Shown piece by piece: positions 36,449 to 45,403 of a stretch of DNA of 58,252 nt. The stretch's first letter is position 1; each line of letters starts with the position of its first letter. Both the position numbers and the translations under genes were made by a program. The stretch spans positions 1 through 58,252 of the forward strand of contig JACJNX010000068.1 of NCBI GenBank assembly GCA_014695255.1. The letters are read 5' to 3'. The notes beneath the pieces were generated by a model. The model saw only the letters and a list, made by a program, of their open reading frames with translations, was not told where the DNA came from and ran no database searches. The DNA comes from Cyanobacteria bacterium FACHB-63. Lineage in GTDB: Bacteria > Cyanobacteriota > Cyanobacteriia > Leptolyngbyales > Leptolyngbyaceae.

Positions 36449-36826
36449 CTATAGTCCTAAAAGCTGGATTGACTTCTCAAGCACTTCATCTGGATCAAAA
36501 GGCTTCGTCATGTATAGATCTGCTCCTACTTCTATACCTTTCTGTCGATCGAACTCTTGTCCTTTTGCAGTCAGCATGATGATGTAGACATCCTGTAGGT
36601 TCAGTTCGTGTTTAACAGTCGCACAAACATCAAAACCGTTTAGGTGAGGCATCATAACATCGAGAAAGACCAATTGGGGAAGTTCGGTCTGGATGATTTC
36701 TAGCGCTTCGCGTCCATTCGTTGCAGTCAGTAGCTCAATTCCTTGATCCTCTAACTCCTCTAAAGTCTGCTCCAGCAGCAGACGAATGTGGAATTCGTCA
36801 TCAGCGATCAGGATTTTTTGTAACAT
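36449..36826 (-). CDS. Single-domain response regulator (CheY-like)
   Basis: The 125-residue protein is a receiver domain alone: acidic pair in ILIADDEFHIR, phospho-acceptor Asp56 in LVFLDVMMPHLNGFDV, Thr in IIMLTAKG and Lys in MTKPFDPDE. With no output domain it must act by protein contact or as a phospho-shuttle. It is the last gene of a minus-strand group in which the hybrid kinase gene lies 42 bp upstream, so it is probably phosphorylated by that kinase, whose own second receiver is degenerate. No motility genes are close by. Confidence 0.93.
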   Translation of the reverse strand: MLQKILIADDEFHIRLLLEQTLEELEDQGIELLTATNGREALEIIQTELPQLVFLDVMMPHLNGFDVCATVKHELNLQDVYIIMLTAKGQEFDRQKGIEVGADLYMTKPFDPDEVLEKSIQLLGL

Positions 36827-36868
36827 AGCTGTGTTTCTCCAGGGATTGAGAGTTTTATCGAGGGTGGC

Positions 36869-39799
36869 TTAAAGCAACGTTGAATCCGATTGATTGTCTG
36901 CAATTAAGAGAAGAAAAACGTTTTCGAGTCCTTTTTCAAACTTTAAGGTTTTTACTGCCGTTGAATGTTCCCAAAAATTCGCGTTTGCAATCACCGTGTC
37001 GGGCTGGTTAGAGAGCGTTTTTTCGATCAATTCTGCGTCGCTTGAAGCTTCGATCGCAGTAAATCCTTGAGCTTGCAGCACTTCGACCAGTGTTTTCGTC
37101 GCCAATTCATTCTCATCTACTACGAGAACTTTGCGACGAGAGTTTCCTTGAGCAATCAGCGAATCGACTTCATGTAACAATAGCTCTGTGTTGATGGGCT
37201 TGGTTAGATAGCGATCGACTCCAATCTGCAATCCACGCTCTTTGTCATCTACGATCGATAAGATAATGATGGGAACACCCATTGTTTGCGGGTCATTTTT
37301 TAGCACTGCAGCAACATCAAAGCCTGACATATCCGGCATCATCACATCAAGAATGATCAGGTGGGGCTTGTGCTGCTTGACGATCGCGACCGCTTCCCTA
37401 CCATCTTTCGCTTCTAAAATCTGATAGCCTTCAGCGTCTAGATTTTGCCGCAATAGTTCCCGAATTGGCGCTTCATCGTCAACTACAAGAATAGTTTTGT
37501 GCGATCGATGGGTTCCAGAGTCCTGGTGAATCACTTGCTCTCGAAGTTGCTGCACCAGCGTGCTGAAATCGATTTTCTGAACTTGTTTTGATTCGATCTG
37601 AATGGGTAGCGTAAACGAGAAATTGCTGCCTTTTCCGAGTTCACTCTCAACCCAAATCTTGCCCTTGTGGTGTTCGACAATCTGTTTGCAAATTGGTAAT
37701 CCTAATCCCGTTCCCGTTGGCTTATCGGTTAAGGTGTCACCAACTTGCTTAAATTTCTCAAACACTTTTTCATGATCTTCCGCCGCAATTCCAGTACCGG
37801 AATCAATCACGCTAATACGAACATCATCTTCAACGCGGATTGCTTTACAGATGACAGCACCCTGATCTGTAAATTTGACAGCATTGGAAATCAGATTGAT
37901 TACTACTTGAACAATACGATCGTGATCACCCATTACTTTTGGCAACGGCTCAATTTGCCGAATCAGTTCAAGATTTTTGGCTTGAAATAGTGCAGATGTG
38001 GCTGCGATCGCACGTTCAATCACTTCGCCCACATCTAGAAGCTCCATTTTCCAATCCACCTTGCCCGCTTCCATTTTGGCAATATCTAACACATCATTAA
38101 TTAGTGAAGTCAGGCGCATTCCTTCTGACACAATGATGTCAATGTTATCTTCAACTTGACGGATAGTTCGCTGCATTCTTCGGTCTTCGCTCACTACGGC
38201 TGGAAACACCACTTCATCGAGTTTCTTTTTGATGATTTTGGCAAAGCCTAACACCGAAGTTAACGGCGTTCTAAGTTCGTGAGAAACTGTTGAAATGAAA
38301 TCAGTCTTCATCTGATCTACTTCTTTCTCCGAGGTAATGTCGCGAATCAGGATTACAGAGCCGATCGAGGATTGACCCTCAGACTGTTCAGATTTCAAAA
38401 TCGCAGTTGCAACTGCTTTACCAATGCCGCCGCGATCTAGGGCAAGCTCAGCCGTAAAAATCTGACCTGGATGCCTCTGAGTTTGAGCAATTAAATCCGT
38501 AATTTCTTGACTGAACACGGCTGTACAATTTGGCTGAACTAAGTTTGTTGAGTCAATATCAAACATCTTAGATAAAGCAGGATTACAGTGCGTGATTTTG
38601 CCAGTGGTATCGGTGACTAATAACCCATCAACCAGATTATCAATGATGGCACTGAGATAAGCGAGAGCATCTTGGAGTTGAGTGCTAGTTTGGGCGAGTT
38701 GTTTGTTTAACAAAGCTTCTTGAATCGCTCGATCGCGGGTTTCGCTCAGTTGGCGCACTCGCTGTAGCGCAACCAGAATTGCCAGCCCTAACAATGTTCC
38801 AACAACTGAGGCAAGCAAATTGAGGGCATTGAGTTGCTGCTCTAGATTCTCTCGCGGAATTACTAGCGCCACTGACCACTTTGCTTTTTGAATCGGTGCA
38901 TAAGCAACATACACCCATTGATCATCAAGCTGCATTAAATTAACATCGTGCTGTTGATTGACCATTGAACGCGCAATATTCGCTAATGCTGGATTATTGC
39001 TATCTAAAAAGCTTTGAGTGCCCTCGGTCAATTTGGGATCGGGATGTGCGATCGGCACACCTTTCGAGTCTAATGCAAAAGCATAGCTCCCTTTTCCCAG
39101 TTGAGTATTGGCAACCACTTCCGAGACTTGAGCGATCGCAATGTTCCCGGCTAAATTGCCAATCACTTTTGGCTGTTCGGATGGATTGCTCGGAAGATTG
39201 TAGAATGCCAAACTACTAGAGCGGACATCAATTCTATCTTTAGGAAGCTGAGTGTAGTTTGCACGAGGAAATGACCATATAGGCGCTGAAATGTTGATCT
39301 GGCGTTTGCCCGTGGTACGAGAAATGATCATATCTGAGACGTTCGATTCACCCTTCATTGCTCGTTGAAAATATTCTCGATCGCTGAGGTTTCTTCCTTT
39401 CGCAAACCCCAAACGAGTGGTGTAATAGGTTCCGTCTGGATTCACAAGAATAAACATCCAGAAGTTAGCCAATCGATCCTTTTCTAACTGCAAATAAGGC
39501 TCTGCAATGTCCCAATTCATTGATCGAATTTCGTAACTGTTTGCCAGTGCTTCAACACTACCCAACTGTTGAGCCAACCAAGTATCGATATCGCTGCCTG
39601 CTTTTTCCACCTTTAAAAGTGCATTGTTCTTTAGGGTGTCGAGAATTAAGCCACGCACAACCCAATAGCTTCCAAACGCGACAGCTCCGATTGCAGCGAT
39701 CGATCCGCCTATTAAAAGCGTAGAAATAATTCTATTAGGATTGAATTTTGCACTGTTGAGTGGAAGTTTTTTGCGTTGAAACCAGGGTAGATGGATCAT
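36869..39799 (-). CDS. Membrane hybrid histidine kinase (Cache-PAS-HisKA-HATPase-REC-pseudoREC)
   Basis: The 976-residue kinase has two membrane helices (about 24-52 and 328-350) flanking an extracytoplasmic double Cache sensor (about 60-320, with [19 protein letters not shown] and [17 protein letters not shown]). A PAS domain (about 375-490), HisKA ([19 protein letters not shown]) and HATPase ([27 protein letters not shown]) follow. The receiver at about 757-870 has its Asp in [13 protein letters not shown]. The last 100 residues resemble another receiver, but the acceptor region reads TVIANANF, with no Asp. Cache sensors usually bind small extracellular metabolites. It is flanked by a response regulator and an AEC transporter on the same strand. 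Confidence 0.93.
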   Translation of the reverse strand: MIHLPWFQRKKLPLNSAKFNPNRIISTLLIGGSIAAIGAVAFGSYWVVRGLILDTLKNNALLKVEKAGSDIDTWLAQQLGSVEALANSYEIRSMNWDIAEPYLQLEKDRLANFWMFILVNPDGTYYTTRLGFAKGRNLSDREYFQRAMKGESNVSDMIISRTTGKRQINISAPIWSFPRANYTQLPKDRIDVRSSSLAFYNLPSNPSEQPKVIGNLAGNIAIAQVSEVVANTQLGKGSYAFALDSKGVPIAHPDPKLTEGTQSFLDSNNPALANIARSMVNQQHDVNLMQLDDQWVYVAYAPIQKAKWSVALVIPRENLEQQLNALNLLASVVGTLLGLAILVALQRVRQLSETRDRAIQEALLNKQLAQTSTQLQDALAYLSAIIDNLVDGLLVTDTTGKITHCNPALSKMFDIDSTNLVQPNCTAVFSQEITDLIAQTQRHPGQIFTAELALDRGGIGKAVATAILKSEQSEGQSSIGSVILIRDITSEKEVDQMKTDFISTVSHELRTPLTSVLGFAKIIKKKLDEVVFPAVVSEDRRMQRTIRQVEDNIDIIVSEGMRLTSLINDVLDIAKMEAGKVDWKMELLDVGEVIERAIAATSALFQAKNLELIRQIEPLPKVMGDHDRIVQVVINLISNAVKFTDQGAVICKAIRVEDDVRISVIDSGTGIAAEDHEKVFEKFKQVGDTLTDKPTGTGLGLPICKQIVEHHKGKIWVESELGKGSNFSFTLPIQIESKQVQKIDFSTLVQQLREQVIHQDSGTHRSHKTILVVDDEAPIRELLRQNLDAEGYQILEAKDGREAVAIVKQHKPHLIILDVMMPDMSGFDVAAVLKNDPQTMGVPIIILSIVDDKERGLQIGVDRYLTKPINTELLLHEVDSLIAQGNSRRKVLVVDENELATKTLVEVLQAQGFTAIEASSDAELIEKTLSNQPDTVIANANFWEHSTAVKTLKFEKGLENVFLLLIADNQSDSTLL

Positions 39800-39806
39800 G
39801 TTGAGT

Positions 39807-41360
39807 TTAGCTACAAGAGTTGTTTGCAGGAGAGTCTAGAGTCAATGAATAACAGATATAAGGCTCTTTCTGGTTGATACATTTGAAATAAAATCGAATT
39901 TGGTCTAAAAATTCCAATTCTAGTAATTTAATTTCTTTTTCTAAATGCTGGAAAACAAGATCTAAGCTAATGAAATGACCATCTTGATGTTGACCTAATA
40001 TAACCAGCACTCGTCCTTTGATTAGATACTGAATTTTTAGAGTAACAGTGGGATCTTTAATTTCGGAATGCAGATATCGAGTAACAATTTGGTTAATGTC
40101 TTTCAGTCTATGAGGATGCAACTGTGAAACTTGTACCTGTTTCGTCTCGATCGGCAGCGCTTTTTCTTTCGGATATTCTCGATTTTCTGGCTTTAGTTTA
40201 AACGGGATTTCTAAGCTAAGTGCAATCGACTTTTGCCACTCGATCGATAGCTGTCTCAACAATAAAAATAAACTGAAGATAACTAAAAAAGCGATTCCTA
40301 TCAATCCGAGATGAACCGTTGAACTAAAGAAGCTTCCGCTGGAAAAAACGATTAGAAGAATCGCGATCGAAAAGGGAAAAGACATCGCCAGTAAAGCTGT
40401 AGCGAATTCAGTATCAAAGAATAATTGTTGATTCTTTTCCGAGCTTTGTTGATTAATTCGAGTTCCATGAAGTAGCGACCACAAGCTACAAGATGCTTGA
40501 GGTAAAGCGATCATGAGCATCGCGATTTCTGAAGTAGGGCGAATTAGCGCGATCGCACCCGCACTTAACAAAAATCCAGCACCTGCCCTTGCAAGTAGCA
40601 CCAGCAAAATCGTGCCTAACTGCAAAGATTCCAGTTTGAGCGAAATTCCAACGTAAAACAAAATAAGTGGTGTTGCACAAAGCGCAAGTTTATGAATCGC
40701 ATCTAATATAGACATTGGAAGCGAAACAGAGTTGACTCCAAACGCAGCGAGAACCACACCGAGAACGATCGCAAGATTGACAGGTTCACTCAGCAAAAAC
40801 AGTCCAATCTGTTGCCACTGAGGTTTCACTTCAGAATTAGAGCATTTTGCTTTTTTCTGATACCAAATTATTGCTAACGCATATAAACCAATTAGAACAA
40901 AAAATTTATTTCCCATATCTGCTAAAGCTGCCCAAGCCAAACCCTGAGTTCCTAAGAACTGCTCAACAAACGGGTAAACCGTTAGTCCAGGTGCAAGTGA
41001 AGGAAACAATAAAACGAGAGAGCGCCTTTTTGATTTCTCAGTTTTGGGAATGAGAAGATAGGTTAAACCAAAGCCAATTAGCATCAGATAGAGATTGACG
41101 GCTAAAGCAAACGAAGGCAAAAGCACTAAATCAAGACGGGTATCAATCTCGATCGTTGATAAAAAGATCGTTGCAGGAAGAGCCGCATTCAGAATAAAAG
41201 CCCGAATTGCTCCAACAGAAGTCTCACTGCTGAATTTGGGTTTGAGCAAATAACCCACCACAATCAGAAGAAGAAGTGCGATCGCTTTGTTAATGACTGA
41301 ATGGGACACGGTTTTTTTGCACGATCGATGTTTTGAGCAGTTCACTTTCAGAATGCCCAT
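39807..41360 (-). CDS. AEC family transporter with C-terminal cytosolic domain
   Basis: The N-terminal 385 residues or so form about ten membrane helices in the AEC (auxin efflux carrier, PF03547-like) pattern, including [38 protein letters not shown] and [17 protein letters not shown]. Family members export or import small organic acids or auxin-like compounds. Beyond that lies a hydrophilic extension of about 130 residues, with [20 protein letters not shown] and [19 protein letters not shown], that standard AEC proteins lack. The start at 41360 gives a 517-aa product; the GTG at 41309 is an alternative. It ends 7 nt before the Cache kinase start, so transporter and kinase are co-transcribed. 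Confidence 0.78.
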   Translation of the reverse strand: MGILKVNCSKHRSCKKTVSHSVINKAIALLLLIVVGYLLKPKFSSETSVGAIRAFILNAALPATIFLSTIEIDTRLDLVLLPSFALAVNLYLMLIGFGLTYLLIPKTEKSKRRSLVLLFPSLAPGLTVYPFVEQFLGTQGLAWAALADMGNKFFVLIGLYALAIIWYQKKAKCSNSEVKPQWQQIGLFLLSEPVNLAIVLGVVLAAFGVNSVSLPMSILDAIHKLALCATPLILFYVGISLKLESLQLGTILLVLLARAGAGFLLSAGAIALIRPTSEIAMLMIALPQASCSLWSLLHGTRINQQSSEKNQQLFFDTEFATALLAMSFPFSIAILLIVFSSGSFFSSTVHLGLIGIAFLVIFSLFLLLRQLSIEWQKSIALSLEIPFKLKPENREYPKEKALPIETKQVQVSQLHPHRLKDINQIVTRYLHSEIKDPTVTLKIQYLIKGRVLVILGQHQDGHFISLDLVFQHLEKEIKLLELEFLDQIRFYFKCINQKEPYICYSLTLDSPANNSCS

Positions 41361-41467
41361 TGGAATCGGAGAAGACCCAAATTTTCAAAAGATTACGCTC
41401 AGAGAATTCTACTTCTGAGAGAAATGGGCATACTAATCTAACTCAGCCCCATAATGTAGATCAGCAA

Positions 41468-42391
41468 ATGGTACGAGTTAACTTAAAGCGTGTTCTCAAA
41501 CAATCAGAAGCAACGATCGCGGCATTAATCAGTACGCTGAATCTGCCTGTGCAGATTCAGGATGGCTCTGGAAAACTGTTGCAGGGAAAGCCAGATCCGG
41601 CTCAAACTGAGAAACATTCTATATTCGCAGGCGAAAGACTGCTTGGTTGGGTTATTGGCGGGCAAGATTCACAAATTATCGCGACTATTTTGACCGACTT
41701 TTGTAAGCGAGAACTAGAACTCAAAACGTTAGCTGATGAAGTGTTAGATCAGTACCGCGAAATTAACTTACTGTATAACCTGTCTGAAAAGCTCACAACA
41801 AGTTTAGACCTAACGATCGTCTGTCAAACTGTTCTCACCGAAGTCCGTAAACTCATTCCTGCTACGGCTGCTTCAATTTTGCTCACAGATTCAGCGAACA
41901 AAGCAATCGATCGTACCTTTAGCCTTGATCACGTCGATCATGCTGCGATCAAACGCTTTACCGCAACTGTTTTTGCAACGGCGAAAGGCGAAATTGTCAA
42001 CGAAGTTGCAACCGATGCAAGGTTCAATTCCTCCTCTGCTGAATCGCAACCAATCCAAGCGCTAATTACCGTTCCACTCAAAACCGAGCAAAACGTCATT
42101 GGTGCAATGAATGTAATCCATCACCAAGCCATCCATTACACGGCTCAACACCTCAAATTGCTTTCTACTGTATCGTCTCAGGCAGCGCAAGCGATCGCCA
42201 ATGCTCAATTCCATCAACAGCAAGTGCAACAAGCAAAAGCCCGCGAAGAAAAACTGAAACAGCAATTACAAGAACTGCGCTCTGAAGTCGATGCTGCGAA
42301 GCGCTCGCGACAGATTACAGAAATTACTGAAACTGAGTATTTCCAGCAGCTACAGCAACGCGCAGGACAACTCCGAAGAGGTCGTCGGTAG
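41468..42391 (+). CDS. GAF domain protein
   Basis: The 307-residue soluble protein has an N-terminal helical part (MVRVNLKRVLKQSEATIAAL) followed by a GAF domain at about residues 100-245 (LTTSLDLTIVCQTVLTEVRK, ALITVPLKTEQNVIGAMNVI). The C-terminal coiled coil is about 245-300. There is no bilin-binding Cys in the usual position, so a photoreceptor role is unlikely; GAF domains often bind cyclic nucleotides or other small ligands. The ATG at 41468 is chosen over an in-frame TTG at 41333 to fit the domain start. It is divergent from the AEC-kinase operon by 107 bp and precedes the ATPase gene. Confidence 0.83.
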   Translation: MVRVNLKRVLKQSEATIAALISTLNLPVQIQDGSGKLLQGKPDPAQTEKHSIFAGERLLGWVIGGQDSQIIATILTDFCKRELELKTLADEVLDQYREINLLYNLSEKLTTSLDLTIVCQTVLTEVRKLIPATAASILLTDSANKAIDRTFSLDHVDHAAIKRFTATVFATAKGEIVNEVATDARFNSSSAESQPIQALITVPLKTEQNVIGAMNVIHHQAIHYTAQHLKLLSTVSSQAAQAIANAQFHQQQVQQAKAREEKLKQQLQELRSEVDAAKRSRQITEITETEYFQQLQQRAGQLRRGRR

Positions 42392-42503
42392 ACTCACTTC
42401 ATGCCGTTGAAATCTTTAGGATGTCTTCTAGTTGAAATCTGCTGATAGCTTCGTCGCAAGATTTCCCATACTAACGTCAACCCATTCAAGCAAAAAAATT
42501 GTT

Positions 42504-43277
42504 ATGTCTCAAATCATCTCCATTCACTCTTTTCGGGGCGGCACAGGCAAATCTAACCTCACCGCAAACATTGCCACTGCTGTTGCCAGTCAAGGGAAAC
42601 GGGTTTGCATTGTTGATACCGACATTCAATCACCAGGGATTCACGTCATTTTCGGCTTAGACGAAGAGAAAATGACATACTCGCTGAACGATTATCTTTG
42701 GGGAAATTGCACCCTTGAACAGACTGCTTACGATGTCACTAATCACCTGAAAGATGCAAACGGAGAATCGGCTACGATCGCTGGCAAAATCTTTCTAGTT
42801 CCCTCCAGCTTAAAGGCAGGCGAAATTGCTAAAGTTCTGCGCGAAGGATTTGATGTTGGGCTTTTGAATGATGGGTTTCAGGAGCTTTTGGATCGATTAA
42901 ACCTGGATTTTCTATTCATCGACACACATCCTGGCCTGAACGAAGAAACGTTACTGTCGATCGCAATTTCTGACGCGATGATTGTGATCCTCCGTCCTGA
43001 TCGTCAGGATTATCTGGGAACAGCAGTGACGCTAGAAGTTGCTCGCAAGTTAGATGTTCCCAATCTCATGCTGCTTGTGAATAAAATGCCCAAAGCTTTC
43101 GATCGCGAAACCATTCGACAACAAGTAGAAGCAAACTACGAAGCAATGGTAGCAGGACTGTTTCAAGAAAACGAGGAAATACTACAGCTTGCCAGTAGTG
43201 GCGTGTTTTGTTTACAGTACCCAAACCATCCATTTACGCAAGAAGTTTATGCTGTAGCAGAAAAATTGATGTTCTAA
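42504..43277 (+). CDS. MinD/ParA-like ATPase with variant Walker A
   Basis: The 257-residue P-loop ATPase belongs to the deviant Walker A class: SFRGGTGKSNLTANIATAVA at the start, Walker A-prime VCIVDTDIQSPG and Walker B FLFIDTHPGLNE. In canonical MinD/ParA the motif is KGGxGKT; here the signature lysine is Arg11, while the phosphate-binding Lys16 is kept. No C-terminal amphipathic membrane helix like that of MinD is evident. This argues against the cell-division MinD, which normally sits with minC and minE. It lies 112 bp after the GAF gene on the same strand and may organise a signalling complex. The ATG at 42504 is chosen because the P loop follows within 15 residues. Confidence 0.85.
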   Translation: MSQIISIHSFRGGTGKSNLTANIATAVASQGKRVCIVDTDIQSPGIHVIFGLDEEKMTYSLNDYLWGNCTLEQTAYDVTNHLKDANGESATIAGKIFLVPSSLKAGEIAKVLREGFDVGLLNDGFQELLDRLNLDFLFIDTHPGLNEETLLSIAISDAMIVILRPDRQDYLGTAVTLEVARKLDVPNLMLLVNKMPKAFDRETIRQQVEANYEAMVAGLFQENEEILQLASSGVFCLQYPNHPFTQEVYAVAEKLMF

Positions 43278-43638
43278 AGACTGCTTAGAGCGTGAAATGG
43301 TCAGCCTTCATGCTGGTGCGCCTTCCTTGGAGACTGACATTATTTTAACCGCATCGAACAAGGTAATCATGCTGTACGATCGCCCAACTCCAGCCAAAGC
43401 CCGATCGCTTTTTCTGCAAGATACCGAGTAGAGAAATGTTTCGATAGTCTAAGCAGTGTTAAGAATACCCTGAGTCTGATTTTGCTGTAAGCCTTGATTG
43501 ACGGGAAGTTGAGGCTGTTTTGAGTGAAATACGCTTGCGTAACACATCACAAAGCAAGTGCCAACGCACCCAGTTCCTTTGCGACAATGCTAAAGCAGTT
43601 CTTATACCCTTCACTGCACGACAAGGGAGACACTCGTT
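43278..43638. other. Intergenic stretch upstream of chlB, no gene seen
   Basis: This 361-bp gap holds the chlB promoter and a GGGAG ribosome binding site near 43626. A CGATCG pair at 43378 and 43401, the second followed by C and five T, may form a weak terminator for the ATPase gene. No conserved protein fragment or RNA was recognised. Confidence 0.4.
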
Positions 43639-45165
43639 ATGAAATTAGCTTACTGGATGTATGCAGGCCCGGCCCATATTGGCACACTCCGCATCGCCAG
43701 TTCCTTTAAAAACGTTCATGCCATCATGCACGCCCCGATTGGCGACGACTATTTTAATGTCATGCGATCGATGCTAGAACGCGAACGCGATTATACTCCG
43801 GTCACAACCAGTGTGGTCGATCGCAATGTTCTCGCCCGTGGATCGCAAGAAAAAGTTGTGGACAACATTACGCGCAAAGATGCCGAAGAACATCCCGATC
43901 TGATTGTCTTAACTCCCACTTGCACATCAAGTATTTTGCAGGAAGATTTGCAGAACTTTGTGGAGCGGGCGCAGCTTGAAGCCAAGGGCGATGTAATGTT
44001 AGCCGATGTGAATCACTATCGAGTGAATGAACTGCAAGCCGCTGATCGCACTCTGCAACAGATTGTGCAGTTCTACATTGCAAAAGCTCGTAAGAAAGGC
44101 GATTTAGTCACTGAGAAAACCGAAAAGCCTTCGGTGAACATCTTCGGACTCACTACACTCGGTTTTCATCACAATCACGATGCAACAGAACTAAAGAAAT
44201 TGATGACGGACTTGGGAATTGAAGTGAATGCGATCGTACCCCAAGGTGCAAGTGTGCATGAACTCAAAACGCTTCCTCGTGCCTGGTTTAACTTAGTTCC
44301 GTATCATGAGACAGGCTTGCTCACAGCCGAATATCTCAAACAAGAATTTGGAACGCCTTTTGTAGACATTACCCCGATGGGAATTGTTGAAACGGCGCGT
44401 TGTATTCGCAGAATTCAGCAAGTGATCAATGAGCAAGGTGCAAATGTTAATTATGAGCCGTTCATTGATCAGCAAACGCGATATGTATCACAGGCAGCTT
44501 GGTTTTCTCGATCGATTGATTGTCAAAATCTCACCGGCAAAAAAGCGGTTGTCTTCGGAGATAGCACACACGCTGCCGCAATTACTAAAATTCTTGCACG
44601 TGAGATGGGAATTCATGTATTGCTAGCAGGAACCTATTGCAAGTACGACACGGAATGGTTTAGAGAGCAAGTCGGCGAATACTGTGATGATGTTTTAGTT
44701 AGCGAAGATCACGCACAGATTGCTGATGCGATCGCTCGTCTTGAACCTGCTGCAATCTTTGGAACCCAGATGGAACGTCACGTCGGAAAACGACTGGATA
44801 TTCCTTGCGGTGTAATTGCTGCTCCGATTCACATTCAAAACTTCCCGGTCGGCTATAAACCATTTGTGGGTTATGAAGGCAGTAATCAGATTGTGGATTT
44901 GATCTACAACTCGTTCACGCTCGGCATGGAAGATCACCTGCTCGAAATCTTTGGCGGTCACGATACGAAAGAAGTGATTACTAAGTCGGTTTCGGCAGAC
45001 TCAGATCTCAGTTGGAGCAAGGATGGATTGACGGAATTGAATCGAATTCCGGGCTTTGTGCGGGGCAAGGTGAAGCGCAATACTGAAAAGTTTGCTCGCG
45101 ATCGCAACATTACCCAAATCACGGCTGAAGTGCTTTACGCCGCAAAAGAAGCGGTTGGAGCATAG
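43639..45165 (+). CDS. chlB: Light-independent protochlorophyllide reductase subunit B
   Basis: ChlB with ChlN forms the catalytic NB component of the dark-operative protochlorophyllide reductase, which reduces protochlorophyllide to chlorophyllide a without light using electrons from ChlL. The 508-residue protein matches from the N-terminus ([20 protein letters not shown]) through [18 protein letters not shown] to [19 protein letters not shown] and the C-terminal helical domain. The nitrogenase-like fold and the Fe-S ligand residues of the family are expected; the Cys in PTCTSS is one that can be seen. It is not next to chlL or chlN, as is common in cyanobacteria. A standard ribosome binding site precedes the ATG. 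Confidence 0.97.
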   Translation: MKLAYWMYAGPAHIGTLRIASSFKNVHAIMHAPIGDDYFNVMRSMLERERDYTPVTTSVVDRNVLARGSQEKVVDNITRKDAEEHPDLIVLTPTCTSSILQEDLQNFVERAQLEAKGDVMLADVNHYRVNELQAADRTLQQIVQFYIAKARKKGDLVTEKTEKPSVNIFGLTTLGFHHNHDATELKKLMTDLGIEVNAIVPQGASVHELKTLPRAWFNLVPYHETGLLTAEYLKQEFGTPFVDITPMGIVETARCIRRIQQVINEQGANVNYEPFIDQQTRYVSQAAWFSRSIDCQNLTGKKAVVFGDSTHAAAITKILAREMGIHVLLAGTYCKYDTEWFREQVGEYCDDVLVSEDHAQIADAIARLEPAAIFGTQMERHVGKRLDIPCGVIAAPIHIQNFPVGYKPFVGYEGSNQIVDLIYNSFTLGMEDHLLEIFGGHDTKEVITKSVSADSDLSWSKDGLTELNRIPGFVRGKVKRNTEKFARDRNITQITAEVLYAAKEAVGA

Positions 45166-45403
45166 AAATTACCGCGATCGTCGATGATGGGATTGGCGAT
45201 CGTGGAATTTCCACAACTACTTCCTAACGGCTCAAATCAGCGGCGGCAGACCAACCCGAACTCAGTACCAATAGAATTCGCCCCTGTTTTTCACGATCTC
45301 TAGATTTCTCTTGTTATCCTTAACTGGTACTGCTATTCTATTGCAGTTGCAGCGCTCCAACAATTGGGGCATTCTAAGCAACGCCGTTGCTGACCCCTGA
45401 GAT

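Noticed and set aside
42504-43277. Cell-division MinD
   Set aside because: No minC or minE is adjacent, the signature Lys is replaced by Arg and no membrane-targeting helix is evident.
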